Of a stretch of DNA of 64,000 bases, positions 1 through 8,213 are shown piece by piece (position 1 is the first letter of the stretch; every line of letters starts with the position of its first letter). Below the pieces are notes generated by a model. The model was not told where the DNA came from. It made no database searches and worked only from the letters and a program-made list of their open reading frames with translations. The stretch lies in NCBI RefSeq assembly GCF_029892105.1, contig NZ_JARZAJ010000029.1, forward strand, positions 27,910-91,909, written 5' to 3'. The translations under genes were made by a program, and so were the position numbers. This DNA comes from Kitasatospora sp. GP82 (GTDB lineage: Bacteria > Actinomycetota > Actinomycetes > Streptomycetales > Streptomycetaceae).

Positions 1-86
1 ATCTTCGCGTAGAACGAAAACGGATTGGGAATGTACTCGAAGTCGTTGTGGGAGAAATCTTCGGCGGCGAGCTCGCGAGTGGGCAC
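1..86 (-). CDS. Partial N-terminus of an unidentified protein (possibly cytochrome P450), cut by window edge
   Basis: An open minus-strand frame begins at GTG 84-86 and runs off the left edge after 28 codons. It is preceded by a G-rich stretch (GGGGGT) 6-7 nt upstream that could be the ribosome-binding site; a second in-frame GTG at 108-110 has no such site. The peptide contains I-P-N-P-F-S-F-Y-A-K, which resembles the N-P-Y-P-F-Y-A segment near the start of many actinobacterial cytochrome P450s. It would be transcribed divergently from the Rieske dioxygenase at 307. Too little is present to identify the family, so the P450 reading is a suggestion only. Confidence 0.35.
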   Translation of the reverse strand, partial: MPTRELAAEDFSHNDFEYIPNPFSFYAK

Positions 87-306
87 GGAATTACCCCCAA
101 TGGGTTTCACGGAGTGGATGCGCTTACTAGAGCAAAGGCCCGGGAGTATCGACAAGGCGCAGTCGCTGAACGCCTCGGATCGGGAGTGCGCAGGTTTGCG
201 GGGGTGTCCGACCTCCGCTGCCCGAACACTGGTCAGACGGGGCCGTGGGCACCTAGCCTCCCTTTCGTTGATGGGATCGCCACTCCTCTTTCCCGCGGAG
301 CACTGA
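87..306. promoter_or_regulatory. Divergent intergenic region upstream of the aromatic oxygenase operon
   Basis: This 220-bp gap lies between the probable partial minus-strand gene and the Rieske alpha-subunit start at 307. A GCGGAG ribosome-binding site sits about 8 nt before ATG 307. I see no clear operator: GTCCGACCT at 206-214 and a weak right half at 230-238 are 15 nt apart, which does not fit the StrR/NovG arrangement found elsewhere in this window. A promoter for the rightward operon is inferred from position only. Confidence 0.4.
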
Positions 307-1668
307 ATGGCCGAAGCACTGCGCCGGCAGGAATCCCTGCCGGGTTTTCCGCTCGATCGCCGAGCCTTTTTCGACGACGTGGTTCTGGACCGGGAATTCC
401 GTCAGGTCTTCAAGGAGTCCTGGCAGCTGCTCGGCTTCGCCTCCGAGCTGCCCGACCCCGGCGACTACCTGGTACGCCGGCTCGGCAACGACAGCGTGAT
501 CGTGGCCCGGGACGAGCAGGGCGGGTTCAGCGTGCTGCTGAACTCCTGCAGCCACCGCGGCACCCAGCTGTGCCGCGCCACCTTCGGCAACGCCGCGCAC
601 TTCCGCTGCAGCTACCACGGCTGGACCTTCGCCAACGACGGACGCCTGGTGGGCGTGCCCAGCATTCGCAGCAACTACCCGAAGGACTTCCGCAAGCAGG
701 ACCACGACCTGCCCCGGGCCCGGGTCACCTGCTACCGCGGTTTCATCTTCGCCACCTGGAGCGACCAGGCTCCGCCGCTGGAGGAGCACCTCGGGGACTT
801 CCGCTGGTACCTCGACGCCATGCTGGACCTGGCCGGCGGCGAGTGGGAGGTCTACGGGCCCCCGCAGCGCTCGGTGATGAAGGGCAACTGGAAGGTCGTC
901 ACCGACAACTTCGCCGGCGACGGCTACCACATGGGCACCACCCACCAGGCTGCCTTCGAGCAGGGGATCTACGGCGACAGCCTGGCCGACGGCACCCTGG
1001 GCAAGGGCGAGCTGGAGCTCATCGGCATCAACATCGGCACCCCGCAGGGACACGCGGTACGGGCCGGCTACGTGGTGCAGAAGGGGCGGCGCACGCTGCC
1101 GAGCACGGTGACCGACCCGGCCTACATCGGCTACCCGCGCGAGGTGTGGGAGCAGTTCACCGCGGCGCAGACGCCGGAGCAGGTCCGTTTCAACTCGCAC
1201 TGCGAGGTCGTGCACGGTGTGGTCTTCCCCAACGCTGCGTTCCTCAGCGTCTCGCACGACCGGGCCATCGGCCGGGAGAACGACCCGCTGACCAAGTACG
1301 TCGTCTGGCGGGTGCACAACCCGATCGACGCCCGCCGCACCGAGTGCACCTACTGGACCCTGGTGCCCCGGCAGCTCGACGAGGACTGGAAGCGGCGCTC
1401 CTACGCCTTCCAGGCCAGGTCGCAGTCGGCCGGCGGAATCCTCTTCGAGATGGACGACTTCGAGAATTTCGCCCGGATCGATGCGGCGATCAGCGGCACC
1501 GTGGCCGATACGGCCCCACTTGACCTGTCGCTCGGGCTGGGGCTGGGAACACCCGTACCCGACTTCCCCGGGCCGGGCCGGGCCGAGTACCTCACCCTGT
1601 CGGAACACAACCAGCGGGCGTTCTACCGCCGTTGGGCCGAACTTATGGAGGAGGGGACCCGTGACTGA
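307..1668 (+). CDS. Rieske aromatic ring-hydroxylating dioxygenase, alpha (catalytic) subunit
   Basis: This 453-residue protein is the oxygenase large subunit of a Rieske non-heme iron dioxygenase, which normally adds O2 across an aromatic ring to give a cis-dihydrodiol. The [2Fe-2S] Rieske motif is visible as C81-x-H83 and C101-x2-H104. The mononuclear iron site has D205, H208 and H213, with a later Asp in M-D-D-F-E-N (residues 382-387). The length is usual for the family. ATG 307 follows a GCGGAG site. The stop overlaps the beta-subunit start by 8 bp, so the two are probably translationally coupled. No ferredoxin or ferredoxin reductase is in the window, so electrons must come from proteins encoded elsewhere. 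The substrate is unknown; the context suggests an aryl acid or a carrier-bound aromatic. Confidence 0.93.
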   Translation: MAEALRRQESLPGFPLDRRAFFDDVVLDREFRQVFKESWQLLGFASELPDPGDYLVRRLGNDSVIVARDEQGGFSVLLNSCSHRGTQLCRATFGNAAHFRCSYHGWTFANDGRLVGVPSIRSNYPKDFRKQDHDLPRARVTCYRGFIFATWSDQAPPLEEHLGDFRWYLDAMLDLAGGEWEVYGPPQRSVMKGNWKVVTDNFAGDGYHMGTTHQAAFEQGIYGDSLADGTLGKGELELIGINIGTPQGHAVRAGYVVQKGRRTLPSTVTDPAYIGYPREVWEQFTAAQTPEQVRFNSHCEVVHGVVFPNAAFLSVSHDRAIGRENDPLTKYVVWRVHNPIDARRTECTYWTLVPRQLDEDWKRRSYAFQARSQSAGGILFEMDDFENFARIDAAISGTVADTAPLDLSLGLGLGTPVPDFPGPGRAEYLTLSEHNQRAFYRRWAELMEEGTRD

Positions 1669-2245
1669 CGCCGCCGCGCTGACAGCGCGTCTGGACCCGA
1701 CCGACCTCCCGTACGAGCTGCGGCCGTTCCCGGCCCGCGGCGCTCGGAGGACCGAACTGGACAACTCGTTCGCGGCCTTTCTCACCGAGGAGTCCGCCGC
1801 CCTGGACGAATGCCGGTACCAGGACTGGCTGGACCTGCTGGACGAGCGGTTCATCTACCAGCTGCCGGTACCGCTGCTGCGCGAGGACCCGAGCCTGCCC
1901 CGGCACAGCGACCGGGCGCTGCTCTTCGAGGCGACCAAGCAGGTGCTGGCCATGAAGCTGGGCCGGGTCGGGCTGCAGTACGCCTGGTCCGACCGGCCGA
2001 GCGGCGTGATGCGCCACTTCCTCGGAGCCGTCCGGGTTTTCTCGGCCGCGGAGCCCGACACCTGGCGGGTCGACTGCAACGTCCTGGTCACCTGGAGTAG
2101 AGGGCGGGACGAGGCCGTCGTCGTCACGGCGGGCCGCCAGGACCTCGTCCACTGCTCCGGTCGCGGCGGCTACCGCCTGCTGCGGCGCCGGGTGTTGCTC
2201 GACGCCGAGGTCGCGACCCACGAGCAACTCTCCGTCATCTTCTAG
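1661..2245 (+). CDS. Ring-hydroxylating dioxygenase, beta (small) subunit
   Basis: This 194-residue protein has the length and look of the SnoaL-like beta subunit of Rieske dioxygenases, which holds the alpha3-beta3 hexamer together and has no metal centre. Typical stretches are the helix with E-C-R-Y-Q-D-W-L-D-L-L near residue 50, then F-I-Y-Q-L-P and a C-terminal R-R-V-L-L-D. GTG 1661 is chosen because it sits directly after the GGAGGAGGGG stretch and overlaps the alpha-subunit stop by 8 bp. A longer upstream frame would run far into the alpha gene. It surely works with the preceding gene. Confidence 0.9.
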   Translation: MTDAAALTARLDPTDLPYELRPFPARGARRTELDNSFAAFLTEESAALDECRYQDWLDLLDERFIYQLPVPLLREDPSLPRHSDRALLFEATKQVLAMKLGRVGLQYAWSDRPSGVMRHFLGAVRVFSAAEPDTWRVDCNVLVTWSRGRDEAVVVTAGRQDLVHCSGRGGYRLLRRRVLLDAEVATHEQLSVIF

Positions 2246-2269
2246 CAATCCGGGAAGTGGGGCAATCGC

Positions 2270-2539
2270 ATGAGCGGGCTGGCCTGGACCGCGGCGCAGC
2301 GGCAGGAAACCGAACTCTGCAGGATCTTTTGTGAATCGGCGGCCGTCACGGTCTCGACGTACCCCACCGGCAACGGACTGCGGCTCAAGCTGGTCTCGGA
2401 GCGATCCGGTGCCGTCGCGCTGCTCGACGCGACGGTGCTGGAGGCGCTGTGCCACCTGACCCCGTCGCGCGCGGCGGAGCTGGTGCGCGAGCGGACCGAG
2501 GGCGGCCGGGCCGGCCTCGACCGGGAGCCGGCCCGGTGA
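2270..2539 (+). CDS. Small protein of dioxygenase operon, function unknown
   Basis: An 89-residue protein starting at ATG 2270 after a GGAAGTGGGG stretch. It has no catalytic motif I can recognise. The section V-S-E-R-S-G-A-V-A-L-L-D-A-T-V-L-E-A-L (about residues 41-59) resembles short proteins often found beside actinobacterial Rieske dioxygenases, sometimes loosely annotated as dihydrodiol dehydrogenase although they are too small for that. It lies between the dioxygenase and the molybdenum hydroxylase, and its stop overlaps the next start (GTGA). A helper role in the dioxygenase system is an inference from position. Confidence 0.65.
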   Translation: MSGLAWTAAQRQETELCRIFCESAAVTVSTYPTGNGLRLKLVSERSGAVALLDATVLEALCHLTPSRAAELVRERTEGGRAGLDREPAR

Positions 2540-3402
2540 AGTCCGTCCCGTTCGAGTACCGGGCCCCGGCCACGCTGGAGGAGACGTTGGCCCTGCTCGG
2601 CAAGCCGGGAGCCAACGTTGTGCCACTGGCCGGCGGCCAGAGCCTGCTGCCGCTGCTCGCCCTGCGTCAGGTGCGCCCGGCCACCGTGCTCGACCTCAAC
2701 CGGGTGCCAGGGCTGGCCGGTGTCGAGATCACCGACGAGGTGGTGCGGATCGGCGCGCTGACCCGGCTGCGGGCGCTGGTGGAGAGTGCGCCGCTGCGCG
2801 CCGCCCTGCCGGTCCTGCCGGAGACCGCGGCGCAGGTGGCGAACCGGCAGATTCGCCATCGCAGCACCCTGGGCGGCTCGTTGTGCCATGCCGATCCGAC
2901 GGCGCAGCTGCCCGCGGTGGCGGTGGCGCTGGAGGCCCGGCTGTGGCTGCGCTCGGCGCGGGCCGAGCGGAGCGTGCTCGCCCAGGACTTCTTCGCGGGC
3001 GCCCGGACGACCGCGCGGCGTCGGAACGAGCTGTTGGTACGGGTGGAGTTCCCGCGCACCCCCGGCCGTCACTGCCGCTTCGAGGCGGTCACCCGGCGTG
3101 GCCGGGCCGGCTTCCCGTTGATCGGCCTCTGTCTCGCGGTGAGCCTGGCCGGGTCCGTGGTGACGGACGCCCGGCTCGCCGCCTCGGGCATCGCCGACCG
3201 GCCACGGCGGCTGTGGGAGGCGGAGCGCGCGCTGACCGGACGCCGTCTCGACGGCGACCTGGCCGAGGTGCTCGACGCGGCCTCGGCCGAAGCGGACCCG
3301 TCGTCGGACCTGCACGGCAGTGCCGAGTACCGCAGCCACCTGTTGCGCACCGTGATCCGCCGGGCCGCCGCCCGGCTGGCCACCGAGGGGAGTGCCCCAT
3401 GA
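2536..3402 (+). CDS. Molybdenum hydroxylase, FAD-binding medium subunit (CoxM/XDH type)
   Basis: A 288-residue FAD subunit of a CO-dehydrogenase/xanthine-dehydrogenase-type molybdenum hydroxylase. The FAD motifs are present: L-A-G-G-Q-S-L-L-P near residue 35 and S-T-L-G-G-S-L-C-H near residue 112. It passes electrons from the iron-sulfur subunit to the final acceptor. GTG 2536 overlaps the preceding stop, and the end overlaps the next ATG (ATGA), so medium, small and large subunits form one coupled set. Given the benzoylformate-decarboxylase-like gene downstream, oxidation of an aryl aldehyde to the acid is a reasonable guess for the complex; N-heterocycle hydroxylation is the alternative. 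Confidence 0.9.
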   Translation: MKSVPFEYRAPATLEETLALLGKPGANVVPLAGGQSLLPLLALRQVRPATVLDLNRVPGLAGVEITDEVVRIGALTRLRALVESAPLRAALPVLPETAAQVANRQIRHRSTLGGSLCHADPTAQLPAVAVALEARLWLRSARAERSVLAQDFFAGARTTARRRNELLVRVEFPRTPGRHCRFEAVTRRGRAGFPLIGLCLAVSLAGSVVTDARLAASGIADRPRRLWEAERALTGRRLDGDLAEVLDAASAEADPSSDLHGSAEYRSHLLRTVIRRAAARLATEGSAP

Positions 3403-3872
3403 CCAGAGCTGTCAGCCTCGTCGTCAACGGACGGCCCTACACGGCCGAGACGGAGGACCGTACACCGCTGTGCGACGTGCTGCGTCACCGGCTTCGTCTG
3501 ACCGGCACCCATGTCGGCTGTGAGCAGGGCGTCTGCGGTGCGTGCACGGTGCTGGTCGACGGCGAGCCGGTGCGCTCCTGCCTGATGCTCGCAGTCCAGG
3601 CCGACGGCTGCCGGATCGAGACGGTGGAGGGCCTCGCCACCGAGGGCGCCCTCGCCCCGATGCAGCAGGCGTTGATGGCCGAGCACGGCTTGCAGTGCGG
3701 ATTCTGCACCCCCGGTGTGCTGATGAGCCTCGCCTACGCCGAGCGGGCCCGGCTCACCGCCGAGGAGACCGTCTCCGAGGTGCTCGCCGGACATCTGTGC
3801 CGGTGCACCGGCTACGTCGGGATCCGCCGGGCGATCGAGCGCCACTGGAAGACCGAGGAGGCCGCGGGGTGA
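3399..3872 (+). CDS. Molybdenum hydroxylase, [2Fe-2S] small subunit (CoxS type)
   Basis: A 157-residue iron-sulfur subunit with two [2Fe-2S] sites. The plant-type ferredoxin cluster is seen in G-C-E-Q-G-V-C-G-A-C (about residues 47-56) with a later Cys in V-R-S-C. The second cluster is in C-G-F-C-T-P-G near residue 106 and C-R-C-T-G-Y-V-G near residue 137. The length is normal. ATG 3399 overlaps the FAD-subunit stop, and the stop overlaps the large-subunit GTG. It carries electrons from the molybdopterin site to FAD. Confidence 0.93.
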   Translation: MTRAVSLVVNGRPYTAETEDRTPLCDVLRHRLRLTGTHVGCEQGVCGACTVLVDGEPVRSCLMLAVQADGCRIETVEGLATEGALAPMQQALMAEHGLQCGFCTPGVLMSLAYAERARLTAEETVSEVLAGHLCRCTGYVGIRRAIERHWKTEEAAG

Positions 3873-6220
3873 GCCGCACCGACCACGCAGGGCCGTTCAT
3901 CGGGCGCTCCATGCCGCGCATCCACGACCCCAGGCTGCTGGTCGGCCACGGGAGGTTCGTCGACGACATCGACGACTCCGGCGCCCTGCACGCCGTCGTC
4001 CTGCGCAGCCCCGTCCCGCACGGGCACATCGTGGCCGTCGACTGCGCCGCGGCGCTGGCCTGCGGCCGGGCGCTGCTCGTGCTGGGACCGGACGACCTGG
4101 AACTGCTGACCGACGAGCTGCCCACCGCGTGGCGGATTCCCGGCCAGCGCGCGCGCACCGTTGCGGTCGCCGCCCGGACCGTCCGCTACGTGGGCCAGCC
4201 TGTCGGCCTGGTGGTGGCCTCCAGCCGGGCCGAGGCCGAGGGCCTCGCCGAGCTGGTGCGGATCGACATCGAGCCGCTGCCGGCGGTGCTCGGGCTGGAC
4301 GCGGCACTGGCCGAGGGAGCTCCGCTGCTCTACCCGGAGGACGGCACCAACGTGGTCGGCGAGATCCACTTCGGCGACGCACCCCAGGAGCTGGAACGGG
4401 TAATGGCCTCGGCCGCGCACGTCGTCGAGCGCGAGTTGACGATCCAGCGGGTCTGCCACAGCCCGATGGAGCCGCGCGGCCTGCTGGCCGAGTGGATCCC
4501 CGCGACGCGACGGCTCACCGTGTGGAGCAGCACCCAGTCGCCGCACGTGGTCCGTCAGGAGCTCGCCACCGCGCTGCGCCTGCGTGTGGACCAGGTACGG
4601 GTGGTGGCACCGGATATCGGCGGCTCCTTCGGCGGCAAGGTGACGACCTACGCGGACGAGGTGATGGTCTGCCTGGCCGCGGTGTCGCTCGGCCGCCGGG
4701 TGAAGTGGATCGAGGACCGCACCGAGAACCTGACGGCGAGCTACCAGGGCCGCGGCCAGCGGGCCCGGGCGCGCCTCGCGCTGGACGGCTCGGGGCGCTT
4801 CCTCGCTCTGTCCGCGCACATCACCGGTGACCTCGGAGCCTTCCCGATCCAGGCCGGCACCGGGCCGTTCCAGGTGACCGGTCTCGCCTTGGAGGGCCCC
4901 TACCGTTTCGAGCGGGCGGGTGCCACGGTGACCGCCGTCCACACCAACACCGTGCCAACCGGCGCCTACCGCGGATACGGCATGCAGGAGGCCGCCTGGA
5001 TCCGCGAGCGGCTGATCGAGGAGGCGGCCCGCGAGACCGGGCGGGACCCGCTCGAGCTCCGGCTGCTGAACCTCATCCAGGCGGAGGAACTGCCCTACAC
5101 CACCCGCACCGGGCTCGGCTACGACTCCGGCGACTATCCGGCCGCGCTGCGGCGGGCCGCGGCGCTGGCCGAGGAGCGGGCGCGGCCCTCCGGTGACTCG
5201 GTCCGGCGCGGCGTGGCGGTGACTCCGAGCGTGGAGATCACCGGGTTCGCGCCGTCCGCGCTGCTCGAGATGTTCCAGATCGACTGGAGTGGCTGGGAGA
5301 GCGTCCGGGTTCGGGTCAGCCAGGACGGCACCGTCACCGTCTTCGCCGGCGTCATCGCGATCGGCCAGGGCATCGAGACCACGCTCGCCCAGATCGTCGC
5401 GGACCGGCTCGGCGTGCCCATCGACTGGGTCGCGGTCGAGCTCGGGGACACCGACACCGCGCCGTACTCGGACCTCACCTCCCAGGCCAGCCGTTCGCTG
5501 ACGCTCGCCGGCGCCGCGCTGATGCAGGCGGCCGACCGGATGCGGGAGCGGATGTTCGAGCTGGCGGCGTACCACCTCAAGGCGCCCCGCGAGGAAGTGG
5601 TCCTGGAGGGGGCTGAGTTCCGGTGGCCGGCCGGCCGGACCTCGCTGGCCTGGCAGGAGGTGACCAGCCGGGGTTGGAAGGGCTGGGGCAGGAGCGAGCC
5701 CGGCCGCATCCGGCTGGAGGAGACGGCGGACTTCGATCCGCCCGCGATCACCTTCTCCTACTCCGCGCACGGCGCGGCGGTCTCCGTCGACCTGGAGACC
5801 GGCGAGATCGCCGTCGAGGACTACTGGACCGTCAACGACAGCGGGGTGCTGGTGAACCCACTGATCGCCGAGGGACAGATCATCGGCGGGGTCGCCCAGG
5901 GGCTGGGGATCGCGCTGACCGAGGAGGTCGTCCACGACCCGGTCACCGGGCACTCGCTGACCACCGGCTTCACCGAGTACATCCTGCCCGCGAGCGCCGA
6001 CGTCCCGCCGGTGACCGTGGAGCACCGCAGCACACCGAGCGCCGTCATCCCAGGCGGTTTCAAAGGACTGGGCGAGGGCGGGGTCATCCCGGGGCCGGCC
6101 ACGGTGGCCAACGCCGTCGCGGCGGCGGTTCCCGACATCGCCGAATGTCTGACGGCGACCCCGTTGTCACCCGCCCGGGTCTGGGACGCGCTGTCCGCCA
6201 CCGAGGCGGGCCGGGCCTGA
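3869..6220 (+). CDS. Molybdenum hydroxylase, molybdopterin-binding large subunit (form II CoxL/aldehyde-oxidase type)
   Basis: A 783-residue catalytic subunit of the xanthine oxidase superfamily. Molybdopterin-cofactor motifs are visible: G-G-S-F-G-G-K near residue 251, G-A-Y-R-G-Y-G near residue 364, a G-Q-G-x-E segment near residue 500 and the active-site loop K-G-L-G-E-G-G with Glu about residue 736. I do not see the A-Y-x-C-S-F-R loop of true CO dehydrogenases, so this is an aldehyde- or heterocycle-hydroxylating relative. It hydroxylates its substrate with water-derived oxygen. GTG 3869 overlaps the small-subunit stop. No molybdenum-cofactor maturation gene is present, so insertion factors must be encoded elsewhere. 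Confidence 0.92.
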   Translation: MSRTDHAGPFIGRSMPRIHDPRLLVGHGRFVDDIDDSGALHAVVLRSPVPHGHIVAVDCAAALACGRALLVLGPDDLELLTDELPTAWRIPGQRARTVAVAARTVRYVGQPVGLVVASSRAEAEGLAELVRIDIEPLPAVLGLDAALAEGAPLLYPEDGTNVVGEIHFGDAPQELERVMASAAHVVERELTIQRVCHSPMEPRGLLAEWIPATRRLTVWSSTQSPHVVRQELATALRLRVDQVRVVAPDIGGSFGGKVTTYADEVMVCLAAVSLGRRVKWIEDRTENLTASYQGRGQRARARLALDGSGRFLALSAHITGDLGAFPIQAGTGPFQVTGLALEGPYRFERAGATVTAVHTNTVPTGAYRGYGMQEAAWIRERLIEEAARETGRDPLELRLLNLIQAEELPYTTRTGLGYDSGDYPAALRRAAALAEERARPSGDSVRRGVAVTPSVEITGFAPSALLEMFQIDWSGWESVRVRVSQDGTVTVFAGVIAIGQGIETTLAQIVADRLGVPIDWVAVELGDTDTAPYSDLTSQASRSLTLAGAALMQAADRMRERMFELAAYHLKAPREEVVLEGAEFRWPAGRTSLAWQEVTSRGWKGWGRSEPGRIRLEETADFDPPAITFSYSAHGAAVSVDLETGEIAVEDYWTVNDSGVLVNPLIAEGQIIGGVAQGLGIALTEEVVHDPVTGHSLTTGFTEYILPASADVPPVTVEHRSTPSAVIPGGFKGLGEGGVIPGPATVANAVAAAVPDIAECLTATPLSPARVWDALSATEAGRA

Positions 6221-6281
6221 ACTCCGGCCCGCAGCACCGCACACACACCGCACGAAGCTCTGAGGATGGAGGACCACGAGG

Positions 6282-7895
6282 GTGTCCGACCGACTGCACA
6301 ACGCCGAGCTGGCCGACCGGCCGGCGGCCGGCGGGGCGAGCGTGCGCGAAGCGACCTTCGCCCTGCTGCGATCGCTGGGGATGACCACGGTGTTCGGCAA
6401 TCCGGGTTCCACCGAACTGCCGATGTTCCGCGACTTCCCGGCGGACTTCCGGTACGTGCTCGGCCTGCAGGAGTCCGTCGTCCTGGCGATGGCGGACGGC
6501 TACGCCCAGGGCCGGCACCACGCCGCGCTGGTGAACCTGCACTCCGCGGCCGGGGTTGGCCACGCCATGGGCAGCCTGTTCACCGCCTACCGCAACCGCA
6601 CGCCGCTGGTGATCGTGGCGGGCCAGCAGGCACGGTCGCTGCTCGGCGGCGAGCCGTATCTGTTCTCCGACCAGGCGGCCGAGATGCCCAAGCCGTACGT
6701 CAAGTGGAGCCGGGAACCCGCCCGGCCCCAGGACGTCCCCGCGGCCATCGCCCGCGCCTACCACCTGGCGATGACGCCGCCTCAGGGCCCGACACTGGTC
6801 AGCGTTCCGGCCGACGACTGGGACCAGCCCGCCGAGCCGGTGGCGCCGCGCACGGTGAGTACCGCGCTCCGGGCCGCTCCCGACGCGCTCGAACGGGTCG
6901 GGACGGCCCTCGCCCGCGCCGAACGCCCGGCCTTCGTGGTGGGCGCGGCAGTCGACCAGGACCTGGCCGTCGACGAGGTGGTCGCGCTCGCGGAGCTGCA
7001 CCAGGCCCGGGTGTGGGCCGCGCCGATGTCCTCGCGGTGCAGCTTCCCCGAGTCCCATCCGCTGTTCGCCGGGTTCCTCCCGCCGGTGCGCGAGGAGATC
7101 GTCCAACGGCTGCGCGATCACGACGTGCTGCTCTCCCTGGGCGCGCCGGTGTTCACCTACCACGTCGCCGGGACGGGCCCCTACCTGCCCGAGGCGACAG
7201 CCCTGTACCAGCTGACCGACGACCCGGCGACGGCGGCCTGGACCCCGGTCGGCGACGCGGTGCTCACCAGCATCCGCCTCGGGGTACGCGACCTGCTGGC
7301 GTACCAGCCCGTCACCGTCCGCCCGGCGCCGCCCGTCCGCCCGGCGCCGGCGCGCGTCGAGCCTTCCGGTCTCATCACCCAGCAGTACCTGATGCAGACC
7401 CTGGCGCGGCTGCGCCCGGCGCGCAGCGTCATCGTGGAGGAGGCGCCCAGCAGCCGCCCGGTGATGTGCGAGTACCTGCCCAACGAGCACTCGGAGAGCT
7501 TCTACACCTGCGCCAGCGGCTCGTTGGGACACTCCCTCCCGGCAGCCGTGGGCATGGCTCTTGCCAGGCCCGCCGAGCGGGTGATCGCCGTGGTCGGCGA
7601 CGGCTCGGCCATGTACTCCGTCCAGGCGCTGTGGTCTGCGGCGCACCTCGAACTCCCGCTCACCGTCCTGGTGGTGAACAACCGCGGGTACGGCACCGTG
7701 GACCGTTTCGCCCGCCGCTTCGGCATCGACAAGCCGGTGGGCACCGCGCTCGGGGGGCTCGACTTCGTCGCTCTGGCCCGCGGCCAGGGCTGCGCGGCCG
7801 CCCGCGTGGACCTGCCGGGCGGGCTGGCCAGCGCGCTGCGCATCGCCCTGGCCTCGCCCCATCCCTATCTGCTTGAGATCGCCGTCGAGAGCTGA
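6282..7895 (+). CDS. Thiamine-diphosphate decarboxylase, benzoylformate-decarboxylase-like
   Basis: A 537-residue ThDP enzyme very like benzoylformate decarboxylase (MdlC), which turns phenylglyoxylate into benzaldehyde. The BFD catalytic residues are recognisable: Ser43 in F-G-N-P-G-S-T-E-L-P, Glu64 in L-Q-E, His87 in N-L-H-S-A-A-G and His294 in F-T-Y-H (equivalents of BFD Ser26, Glu47, His70 and His281). The ThDP/Mg motif runs from G-D-G-S-A-M to V-V-N-N. GTG 6282 follows a purine-rich leader. Its neighbours suggest that it supplies an aryl aldehyde, oxidised by the molybdenum hydroxylase and then loaded by the NRPS. Carboligation is an alternative use of such enzymes. No hydroxymandelate synthase or mandelate oxidase is in the window to supply the keto acid. 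Confidence 0.88.
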   Translation: MSDRLHNAELADRPAAGGASVREATFALLRSLGMTTVFGNPGSTELPMFRDFPADFRYVLGLQESVVLAMADGYAQGRHHAALVNLHSAAGVGHAMGSLFTAYRNRTPLVIVAGQQARSLLGGEPYLFSDQAAEMPKPYVKWSREPARPQDVPAAIARAYHLAMTPPQGPTLVSVPADDWDQPAEPVAPRTVSTALRAAPDALERVGTALARAERPAFVVGAAVDQDLAVDEVVALAELHQARVWAAPMSSRCSFPESHPLFAGFLPPVREEIVQRLRDHDVLLSLGAPVFTYHVAGTGPYLPEATALYQLTDDPATAAWTPVGDAVLTSIRLGVRDLLAYQPVTVRPAPPVRPAPARVEPSGLITQQYLMQTLARLRPARSVIVEEAPSSRPVMCEYLPNEHSESFYTCASGSLGHSLPAAVGMALARPAERVIAVVGDGSAMYSVQALWSAAHLELPLTVLVVNNRGYGTVDRFARRFGIDKPVGTALGGLDFVALARGQGCAAARVDLPGGLASALRIALASPHPYLLEIAVES

Positions 7896-7937
7896 CCGGC
7901 GCTGCACTGCCGGACAACCATTCACAGGAAGAGTCGT

Positions 7938-8213
7938 ATGAGCCAGCGAACCGAGCAAGAGACCCGCGAGGACATCCGAGAGATCGTGGTCGCCATGGCG
8001 CCCGACCCGGGCGGGGCCGCCGAGGCGGACCCGGCCCTGGTGGAGGATCTCGGCTACCACTCGCTCGCGCTGCTGGAGCTAGCGTTCGCCCTGGAGGACG
8101 AGTACGGCCTGCCGGCGATCGACCAGGAGATCGCCCGGCGCATCCGCTGCGTCAGCGATGTCCAGGACTACGTCGTCGGCCAGCTGCGGGCCGTGGACGG
8201 GGGAGCCGCGTGA
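7938..8213 (+). CDS. Stand-alone acyl carrier protein
   Basis: A 91-residue carrier protein. The phosphopantetheine attachment site is Ser42 in D-L-G-Y-H-S-L-A-L-L-E-L, a variant of the usual D-S-L motif with Y-H before the serine. An acidic helix II follows (E-D-E-Y-G). A GGAAGAG site precedes ATG 7938, and the stop overlaps the NRPS start (GTGA). Sitting between the decarboxylase and the NRPS, it could carry the acyl group activated by the FAAL-type ligase at 20108-21811 or by the first NRPS domain. Which partner is used cannot be read from sequence. Confidence 0.88.
   Translation: MSQRTEQETREDIREIVVAMAPDPGGAAEADPALVEDLGYHSLALLELAFALEDEYGLPAIDQEIARRIRCVSDVQDYVVGQLRAVDGGAA

Noticed and set aside
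206..238. Possible StrR-type site upstream of the Rieske gene
   Set aside because: Half-sites GTCCGACCT and TGGTCAGAC match poorly and are 15 nt apart, not 11-12.
6084..8060. Long open minus-strand frame opposite the ThDP decarboxylase
   Set aside because: Antisense open frames are expected in such G+C-rich coding DNA. The translation has no recognisable motif, while the plus strand encodes a clear decarboxylase.
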